This document shows, piece by piece, positions 57,852-64,000 of a stretch of 64,000 bases of DNA (the first letter of the stretch is position 1; each line of letters begins with the position of its first letter). The DNA is from Lysobacter luteus (GTDB lineage: Bacteria > Pseudomonadota > Gammaproteobacteria > Xanthomonadales > Xanthomonadaceae): NCBI RefSeq assembly GCF_907164845.1, contig NZ_OU015430.1, forward strand, positions 734,001 through 798,000, read 5' to 3'. The notes beneath the pieces were generated by a model. It did not search any database and was not told the DNA's origin. It saw only the letters and a list, made by a program, of their open reading frames with translations. The translations under genes were made by a program, and so were the position numbers.

Positions 57852-59192
57852 GTGACCTCCAACGTCTCCAACCTGCGCCGGTTCCGCGTGGCCCTGGCCG
57901 AGTCACCACCGCTGTGGTGGGCGCTGCTCTATTTCTTCTGCCTCCTGTGCGGCTACTACGTGCTGCGTCCGGTGCGCGACGCGATGGGCGCGTCCGGCGA
58001 CCCGGCCACGGTGTTCCCACGCTGGTTGGTCGACCTGGCGGCTAGCGCCGGCGTCGACCTGGGCGAGTACACCCTGCAGGTGCTTTTCAGCGCGGTGTTC
58101 GTGGCGATGGTGCTGCTGCAGCCGGTCTACGGCGCGCTGGTGGCGCGTTTTCCCAGGCGGGTGTTCCTGCCGCTGGTCTATCTCGTCTTCATCGCTTGCC
58201 TGCTCGGTTTCTACTGGCTGTTCGACACCGGCGTTTCGGGCCGTGGTGCGGCGTTCTACGTCTGGAGCGCGGTGTTCAACCTGTTCGCCGTGGCGGTGTT
58301 CTGGAGCTTCATGGCGGACGTGTTCGACAACGAGCACGCCAAGCGCCTCTACGGGTACATCGGCGCGGGCGGCACCATCGGTGCATTGGTCGGCCCGGCC
58401 ATCACCCGCTGGCTGGTCGGCCCGCTCGGGGTGGCGAACCTGTTGCTGGTGTCGGCCGGCTTCCTTGCGGTCTGCCTGCTGTGCATCCTGCGGCTGAGGC
58501 CCTGGGCGGCCCGCCGGGAACGCCGGCACGGTGTGCACGATGGCGAGCAGGCCATCGGCGGATCGGTGCTGGCGGGGCTCAGGCTGGTATGGCAGGAACC
58601 ACTGCTGCGGGCGCTCGCGGTGATGATGGTGTTCGGGGTCGGCGTCGGCACGTTGCTCTACAACGAGCAGGCCGCGATCGTCCGGGAGTTCCATCCGACG
58701 CCGGAAGCGGCGACGCGCTATTACGCCACCATCGACTGGGCGGTGAACGGCCTGACCCTGGTGATCCAGCTGTTCGTCACCCGTTGGCTGCTGCGCCGAC
58801 ACGGCGTGGCACCGGCATTGCTGCTGCCGGCATTCGCGATCCTGCTGGGCTACTGCGCGCTGGCCGCGTCGCCACTGCCGCTGCTGGTCGCGGTGGTGCA
58901 GGTGGCCACGCGCGCCGGCGAGTTCTCACTCGCCAAGCCCGGCCGGGAAACGCTGTACACCCGGGTCGATCGCGAGTCCCGCTACAAGGCCAAGGCGGTC
59001 ATCGATACCGTGGTGTACCGCGGTGGCGACCTGACGTTCGTGTGGGTGCACAAGCTGCTGTCGATATTCGGTACGACCGCGGTGTTCGCCACCGGCGTGC
59101 TGGTGGCGCTCGGGTTCCTCGGCGGCGCCTGGGGCGTGGTGCGGGCGCAGCGGCGGTTGCCCGGGGACGGACTGCACAACGACGCCGACTGA
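57852..59192 (+). CDS. MFS transporter related to NTP/NDP exchange (TLC-type) carriers
   Basis: A 446-residue inner-membrane protein with about twelve hydrophobic segments. The first cytoplasmic motif YYVLRPVRDAMGASGD resembles the 'LRPxRD' signature of TLC/Npt-type nucleotide carriers, and RLYGYIGAGGTIGALVGPAITRWL, LFVTRWLLRRHG and FSLAKPGRETLYTRVDRESRYKAKAVIDTVVYRGGD (in parts) fit that group. Free-living relatives encode such proteins with unknown substrates. The likely start is GTG 57852 (VTSNVSNLRRFRVALAESPP). The frame reaches back into the M48 gene end, but that part is read-through. Confidence 0.82.
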   Translation: MTSNVSNLRRFRVALAESPPLWWALLYFFCLLCGYYVLRPVRDAMGASGDPATVFPRWLVDLAASAGVDLGEYTLQVLFSAVFVAMVLLQPVYGALVARFPRRVFLPLVYLVFIACLLGFYWLFDTGVSGRGAAFYVWSAVFNLFAVAVFWSFMADVFDNEHAKRLYGYIGAGGTIGALVGPAITRWLVGPLGVANLLLVSAGFLAVCLLCILRLRPWAARRERRHGVHDGEQAIGGSVLAGLRLVWQEPLLRALAVMMVFGVGVGTLLYNEQAAIVREFHPTPEAATRYYATIDWAVNGLTLVIQLFVTRWLLRRHGVAPALLLPAFAILLGYCALAASPLPLLVAVVQVATRAGEFSLAKPGRETLYTRVDRESRYKAKAVIDTVVYRGGDLTFVWVHKLLSIFGTTAVFATGVLVALGFLGGAWGVVRAQRRLPGDGLHNDAD

Positions 59193-59218
59193 CGGCCGCC
59201 CGTTGGCGCAACAAGAAA

Positions 59219-59240
59219 GCGGCGGGCTCTCGCCCGCCGC
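59219..59240 (-). terminator. Intrinsic terminator of fadE
   Basis: Perfect 9-base stem GCGGCGGGC / GCCCGCCGC with a 4-base loop, followed on the minus strand by TTTCTTGTT. It lies 28 bases after the fadE stop. It may also stop the convergent transporter transcript. Confidence 0.85.
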
Positions 59241-59267
59241 CGTGTCAGCTTCGATGGCCGCGCCGGT

Positions 59268-61736
59268 TCAGGCGACTTCGCGGCGACCCTGCGACTCGTC
59301 CCGGTAGCCCGCCGAACGCAGCTCCGCGGGATCGAAATCGTCCACGCTGATGGTGTCGACCGTCATTGCGCGCAGCTCCTCGAGCTGGCGGCGCTCCTCG
59401 CCGGTGATCCAGCCTTCGCGCACGCCCTCGTCCAGCTGGGCGGTGAAGGTCAGGCCTTCGATGTCGCTGCCCTTGATCGCCTTCAGGAACTTGCGCTCGA
59501 CCGGCTCGGCGAGGATGACCGCCTGCAGGTAGCTGTTGATGCGACCGGCCGGGTTGGTCGGGCCCGGGGTGGTGAACACGCCCGTCGCCAGGCGGTCGCG
59601 CGCCTCGTTGGGCGACATCAGCAGCGAAGCGGCGCGGCGGCTCAGGCGGTCGCCCGGCGGGGTCGCCCGGCGGCCCAGCGGGAAGATCAGGGCCCACAGC
59701 AGCCAGCCGACCGGGCGCACCGGGAAGTTGCGCAACGCACCCGACAGCGCCACTTCAATCTTGTGCACGGCATTGAGCAGGGACCAGGCCAGCAGCGGGT
59801 GGTCGGTTTCCGGCCGGCCCTGGTCCTCGTAGCGCTTGAGCAGCGCACTGGCGATATAGAGCTGGCTGAGCACGTCGCCGAGGCGGCCCGACAGCGACTC
59901 CTTGAACTTCAGTTTGCCGCCGAGCAGCAGCATCGAGGTGTCCGCGCACAGCGCCAGCGCCGCCGAGTACCGGTTGAGCTTGCGGTAGTAGCGGCGCGTG
60001 TACGCGTCGCCCGGCGCCTTGCCGAAGCGAGCGGCGGTCAGGCCGAACCACAGCGAGCGCACGGCGTTGGAGATCGCAAAGCCGATGTGGCCGAACAGGT
60101 TGCGGTCGAACTCGCGGACGCGATCGTCCTCGTCCGGCAGCATCGCCGCCTTCATCTCCTTGAGCACCCACGGATGGCAGAGGATCGCGCCCTGTCCGAA
60201 GATCATCAGCGAACGGGTCATGATGTTCGCGCCCTCGACCGTGATCGCGATGGGCGAGGCCTGCCACGAGCGACCGAGGTAGTTGCGCGGCCCGAGGATG
60301 ATGCCCTTGCCGCCGTGGATGTCCATGGCGTCCTGCGCCACCTGGCGCCCGAGCTCGGTGCAGTGGTACTTGGAGATCGTCGACGGCACCGCCGGCAGCT
60401 CACCGCGCGCCACCGCGGCCGCGGAGGCCTCCGACAGGGCGCTGATGGTGTAGGCGTTGCCGGCAATGCGGGCCAGCGCTTCCTGCACGCCCTCGAAACG
60501 GCCGATCGACAGGCCGAACTGCTTGCGGATGCGCGCGTAGGCGCCGGTCACCACGGCGGCCAGCTTGGCGCCGCCGCTGGCGGTGGAGGGCAGGGTAATC
60601 GAGCGGCCGATCGACAGGCACTCCACCAGCATCTGCCAGCCCTTGCCCGCGTACGCCTCGCCACCGATCAGCTGGCTCAGCGGCAGGAACACTTCCTGAC
60701 CGCGCACCGGACCATTCTGGAACGGGCTGTTGAGTGGCATCGCGCGGCGCCCGACCTCGACCCCCGCGGTTTCCCGCGGCAGCAGGGCCAGGGTGATGCC
60801 GATGTCGCGCTTGTCGCCGAGCAGGCCATCCGGGTCGTACATGCGGAACGCCAGTCCGATCAGCGTGGCGACCGGTGCCAAGGTGATGTACCGCTTGTCG
60901 AAGGTCAGCTTGACGCCGACCACGTTCGCGCCGTTCCAGTCGCCCATGCAGACGACGCCGAAATCCGGGATCGAGGTAGCATCCGAGCCGGCCCACGGAC
61001 CGGTCAGCGCGAAGCAGGGCACCTCGCGGCCGTCGGCCAGGCGCGGCAGGTAGTGGTCCTTCTGTTCCTGGGTGCCGTAGTGCATCAACAGTTCGGCCGG
61101 ACCCAACGAGTTGGGCACGCCTACCGTGGAGCTGACCACCGAGGAGATCGACGCGAGCTTCTGGATGACCTTGTGGTTACCCAGTGCCGAAAAGCCCAGG
61201 CCGCCGTACTCCTTCGGCACGATCATTCCGAAGAAGCGGTTCTTCTTGATGAACTCCCACATCTCCGGCGGCAGGTCGGCGCGCACGTGGGTGATGTCCC
61301 AGTCGTCGGTCATCCGGCACAGCTCCTCGACCGGGCCGTCGAGGAACGCCTGCTCGTCGGCGGTGAGGGTCGGCGCCGGCTGGTCGAGCAGCACCTGCCA
61401 GTCGGGGCGGCCGGAGAACAGCTCGCCCTCGAAGCCGACCGTGCCGGCCTCGATTGCCGAGCGCTCGGTCTCCGACAGCGGTGGGAGGATCTTGGTGTAG
61501 AAGCCCAGCAGCGGGGTGCTGATGAAGGGCAGGCGGATCTGCGGCAGCAGCAGCGGCACCGCGATCAGCGCGGCGATGATGCCCGCCACCGCGGTGGCGA
61601 CGCCGTTGGCGCCCAGCAGCCAGCAGGCCACCAGTGCCACGGCGGTCAGCGCGGCCCAGACCGGCAGGCGCAGGCGGTGGTACGCGGAGAACGCGCCGAC
61701 CAGCAGGAATACGAGGAAGGGGACTGCAATGCTCAT
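59268..61736 (-). CDS. fadE: Acyl-CoA dehydrogenase FadE
   Basis: FAD enzyme for the first step of fatty acid beta-oxidation. The 822-residue protein is the long FadE form with N-terminal hydrophobic helices (about 3-70) for membrane association. The acyl-CoA dehydrogenase core (about 130-520) has FGMIVPKEYGGLGFSALGNHKVIQKLAS, CFALTGPWAGSDATSIPD, ARIRKQFGLSIGRFEGVQEALARIAG and ITVEGANIMTRSLMIFGQGAILCHPW. A C-terminal FadE-specific region ends near SQGRREVA. Length matches E. coli FadE (814). A divergent TetR gene lies 205 bases away. Confidence 0.95.
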   Translation of the reverse strand: MSIAVPFLVFLLVGAFSAYHRLRLPVWAALTAVALVACWLLGANGVATAVAGIIAALIAVPLLLPQIRLPFISTPLLGFYTKILPPLSETERSAIEAGTVGFEGELFSGRPDWQVLLDQPAPTLTADEQAFLDGPVEELCRMTDDWDITHVRADLPPEMWEFIKKNRFFGMIVPKEYGGLGFSALGNHKVIQKLASISSVVSSTVGVPNSLGPAELLMHYGTQEQKDHYLPRLADGREVPCFALTGPWAGSDATSIPDFGVVCMGDWNGANVVGVKLTFDKRYITLAPVATLIGLAFRMYDPDGLLGDKRDIGITLALLPRETAGVEVGRRAMPLNSPFQNGPVRGQEVFLPLSQLIGGEAYAGKGWQMLVECLSIGRSITLPSTASGGAKLAAVVTGAYARIRKQFGLSIGRFEGVQEALARIAGNAYTISALSEASAAAVARGELPAVPSTISKYHCTELGRQVAQDAMDIHGGKGIILGPRNYLGRSWQASPIAITVEGANIMTRSLMIFGQGAILCHPWVLKEMKAAMLPDEDDRVREFDRNLFGHIGFAISNAVRSLWFGLTAARFGKAPGDAYTRRYYRKLNRYSAALALCADTSMLLLGGKLKFKESLSGRLGDVLSQLYIASALLKRYEDQGRPETDHPLLAWSLLNAVHKIEVALSGALRNFPVRPVGWLLWALIFPLGRRATPPGDRLSRRAASLLMSPNEARDRLATGVFTTPGPTNPAGRINSYLQAVILAEPVERKFLKAIKGSDIEGLTFTAQLDEGVREGWITGEERRQLEELRAMTVDTISVDDFDPAELRSAGYRDESQGRREVA

Positions 61737-61814
61737 TTTGGCGCTCCGGCAGGGGTGCGACGACGGTGACAGGGTAATCGGCAGTCGGTGGACGGCGCGG
61801 CGATGGCGCCGTCC

Positions 61815-61834
61815 AACATACGGACGAGTATGGT
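61815..61834. promoter_or_regulatory. Candidate TetR operator between fadE and tetR-type gene
   Basis: Inverted repeat ACATAC-GGACGA-GTATGGT, with CATAC (61817-61821) and GTATG (61828-61832) as exact arms. It lies 79 bases before the fadE start and 108 bases before the regulator. Position and symmetry fit a TetR dimer site; binding is inferred. Confidence 0.6.
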
Positions 61835-61941
61835 AATATCGCGGGGCCGCGTCAACCCGACGACCCAGCGCATCGGTATGCCGTCGCAGGGGTCAATACG
61901 TTCCCCGTCGGTGGCGTACGGTTGCTACAATCGCCCCCCTG

Positions 61942-62541
61942 ATGACGACCATGCCCACGACCGCATCGCCCCGTCCGGAACGCAGTGGCCGCCTCAGCGC
62001 GGACGACTGGGGCCAGGCGGCACTCGACCTCATCGCCGAACAGGGCGTGGCCGCCGTGGCGGTCGAACCCCTCGCGCGCCGCCTTGGCGTAACGAAGGGC
62101 AGCTTCTACTGGCACTTCCCGTCGCGCGATGCCCTGCTCGTGGCCGCGCTGGAGCGCTGGGAGAAAGTCGAACAGGAAGAAGTGTTCGGCCAGCTCGAAG
62201 CGATCGCCGACCCCAGCCAGCGCCTGCGCGCGCTGTTCAACCTGGTCGCGCACGAATACAAGTCCCACGTCATCTATTCCGAGCTGCTCAAGGCGCTGGA
62301 CCATCCCGCCGTGCAGCCGGTGATCGGCCGCGTGTCCGACCGTCGCATGGAATACCTGACCGCCTCGTTCCGACAGGCCGGTCTGGGCCGCACCGATGCG
62401 CAGCACCGCGCCCGCCTGGCCTATGCCGCGTACATCGGCTTCCTGCAGCTCAACCTGCAACTGCATCAGGCGCGTCTGCAGCACGACGAGTTCGAGGCGT
62501 ACGTCGAGCACGTGATGGTGACGCTGATTCCTTCCCAGTGA
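61942..62541 (+). CDS. TetR-family transcriptional regulator
   Basis: A 199-residue regulator. The N-terminal helix-turn-helix domain (about 20-66) reads [51 protein letters not shown] in segments. The ligand domain follows (about 70-199). An extended -10 TGCTACAAT (61923-61931) lies so close to the ATG at 61942 that the mRNA has almost no leader; a second ATG at 61951 is possible. Divergence from fadE suggests it controls fatty acid degradation and senses an acyl-CoA, similar to PsrA/FadR-type TetR proteins. Confidence 0.9.
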   Translation: MTTMPTTASPRPERSGRLSADDWGQAALDLIAEQGVAAVAVEPLARRLGVTKGSFYWHFPSRDALLVAALERWEKVEQEEVFGQLEAIADPSQRLRALFNLVAHEYKSHVIYSELLKALDHPAVQPVIGRVSDRRMEYLTASFRQAGLGRTDAQHRARLAYAAYIGFLQLNLQLHQARLQHDEFEAYVEHVMVTLIPSQ

Positions 62542-62601
62542 ACGACCCCGGCGGTCGCGCACCAACGATTTCCGAAACCCACCGGCTGGAGGCCAATGCC
62601 G

Positions 62602-64000
62602 TGAATGCCATTTCCGAAGCTGTTCCCGTCGCCGCGACTGCCGGCAGCAAGCTCCAGGCGCTGAACGCCTGGGTCGCCGAGGTCGCCGCGCTGACCCGTC
62701 CGGACCAGGTCCACTGGTGCGACGGCAGCGACGCCGAGAACGCGGAACTGGTGCGCCGGATGGAAGCCGACGGCACCCTGATCCGGCTGAACGAGCAGAC
62801 CCATCCGGGCAGCTGGTTGCACCGTTCCAACCCCGACGACGTGGCACGCGTCGAGCACCTGACCTTCGTGTGCACCAGCGAGCGCGACGACGCCGGCCCG
62901 AACAACCACTGGCTGGCGCCGGCCGAGGCGCACGCGAAGATCGACGCGCTGTTCGACGGTTGCATGGAAGGGCGCACGATGTACGTGATCCCGTACTGCA
63001 TGGGACCGATCGACTCCCCGTTGTCGCGTTGCGGCGTGGAGATCACCGACAGCCCGTACGTGGTCGCCAACATGCGGATCATGACGCGCATGGGCGCGCC
63101 GGCGCTGGCGCGGATCGAGCGCGAGGGGAGCTTCGTCAAGGGTTTGCACTCCACTGGAGAGCTCGACCCTGACCGCCGTTTCATCATGCACTTCCCCGAG
63201 GAGCTGACGATCAAGTCGTACGGCTCGGGCTACGGCGGCAACGCGCTGCTGGGCAAGAAGTGCCACGCGCTGCGCATCGCCTCCTATCAGGCGCGATCGG
63301 AAGGCTGGCTGGCCGAGCACATGCTGATCCTGGGCATCACCAACCCGCAGGGCGAGACCCACCACATCGCCGCGGCGTTCCCATCGGCCTGCGGTAAGAC
63401 CAACCTGGCGATGCTGATCCCGCCGGAAGGCTACGTGCGCGACGGCTGGAAGATCACCACGGTCGGCGACGATATCTGCTGGATGCGTCCGGGCAAGGAC
63501 GGCCGCCTGTACGCGATCAATCCTGAAGCCGGCTTCTTCGGCGTCGCACCGGGCACGTCGAAGAAATCCAATCCCAACGCGCTTGCCTCGATCCAGGCCG
63601 AGACCATCTTCACCAACGTCGGCGTGACCGCCGACAACCAGCCGTGGTGGGAAGGCCTGGGCGAGGGCGAGCCGGTCACCGACTGGCGTGGCGAGCCGTA
63701 CGACGCCGCCAAGCGCCCGGCCGCGCACCCCAACTCGCGGTTCACCGTGTCGGCGCGGCGCTGCCCGAGCTACTCGCCCGAGGCCGAGAACCCCGAAGGC
63801 GTCCCGATCAGCGCGATCGTCTTCGGCGGCCGCCGTGCCTCGCTGGTGCCGCTGGTGTTCGAAGCGCGCGACTGGACCCACGGTGTGCTGGTCGGCGCGG
63901 CGATGGGTTCGGAGACCACCGCCGCCGCGACCGGTGCTGTCGGCGTGATGCGCCGCGACCCGATGGCGATGAAGCCGTTCTGCGGCTACAACTTCGCCGA
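62602..64000 (+). CDS. pckG: Phosphoenolpyruvate carboxykinase (GTP), 3' end outside the window
   Basis: GTP-dependent enzyme that converts oxaloacetate to phosphoenolpyruvate in gluconeogenesis. The first 466 codons are present, from a GTG at 62602 preceded by GGAGG. Motifs include [46 protein letters not shown] in segments, [19 protein letters not shown], the P-loop-like kinase motif [22 protein letters not shown], and [20 protein letters not shown]. The GTP type, rather than the ATP type of E. coli, is usual in Xanthomonadaceae. About 140 residues are missing at the C-terminus. Confidence 0.97.

Overview
The window comes from a high-GC gammaproteobacterium of the Xanthomonadaceae/Lysobacteraceae (Lysobacter, Luteimonas, Xanthomonas or Stenotrophomonas type). 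This rests on gene content and order: flgBCDEFGHIJKL-fliC with cheV and flgAMN, thiS-thiG-trmB, metF/ahcY/metK with an S-adenosylhomocysteine riboswitch, a Lys/Ala-rich histone H1-like protein, GTP-dependent PEP carboxykinase and a GTAGGAGCGAC-type palindromic repeat. The genus is not resolved from sequence alone. The window looks like ordinary chromosome: I see no insertion sequence, prophage, integrase or CRISPR array.

Region 1 (1-17.3 kb) is flagellar. On the minus strand flgB-C-D-E-F-G-H-I-J-K-L run as one unit behind a near-consensus sigma-54 site, followed by flagellin fliC (cut by the window edge) behind a consensus sigma-28 site. cheV lies upstream. Divergently, flgA has its own sigma-54 site, and flgM-flgN-histidine kinase form an overlapping unit behind a sigma-28 site. 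The kinase converges, with a shared CTAG stop, on an M28 peptidase/GGDEF-EAL-REC pair. The GGDEF and EAL domains have lost key residues while the receiver is intact, so this looks like a non-enzymatic signalling protein tied to flagellar regulation.

Region 2 (17.3-28.2 kb) holds housekeeping genes: M28 peptidase, mscL, FAH-family hydrolase, a Rieske protein, an SLC13-type transporter, trmB-thiG-thiS, a GDSL autotransporter esterase, tRNA-Gly(CCC), and rimB-rimK (retropepsin-like protease and glutamate ligase that modifies ribosomal protein S6).

Region 3 (28.2-39.9 kb) holds an OmpR-type two-component system preceded by a terminator-bounded intergenic element, ilvE, two paralogous secreted proteins of unknown function, then the methyl cycle genes metF, ahcY and metK. 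ahcY has an SAH riboswitch. metF and metK share an imperfect palindrome. A YdjM-like membrane hydrolase, a methyltransferase and dusB follow.

Region 4 (40-49 kb) contains an iron module (TonB receptor plus PepSY membrane protein, with a Fur-like site), ribokinase plus nucleoside transporter, an intact membrane GGDEF cyclase, a GDT1-family Mn2+ exporter behind a yybP-ykoY riboswitch, an aldo-keto reductase, and hemP behind a Fur box.

Region 5 (49-64 kb) contains the SPFH/NfeD pair, gcvT-gcvH, an 800-base non-coding stretch with a promoter and hairpins ahead of the histone H1-like gene, a serine beta-lactamase-family protein, LemA with an M48 protease carrying a long C-terminal extension, a nucleotide-transporter-like MFS protein, fadE divergent from a TetR regulator, and the first 466 codons of pckG.

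The most informative signals are regulatory: an ordered sigma-54/sigma-28 layout in the flagellar block, two riboswitches, a shared metK/metF operator candidate, two Fur-like sites, and two terminator-bounded intergenic RNAs that I cannot assign to a known family.
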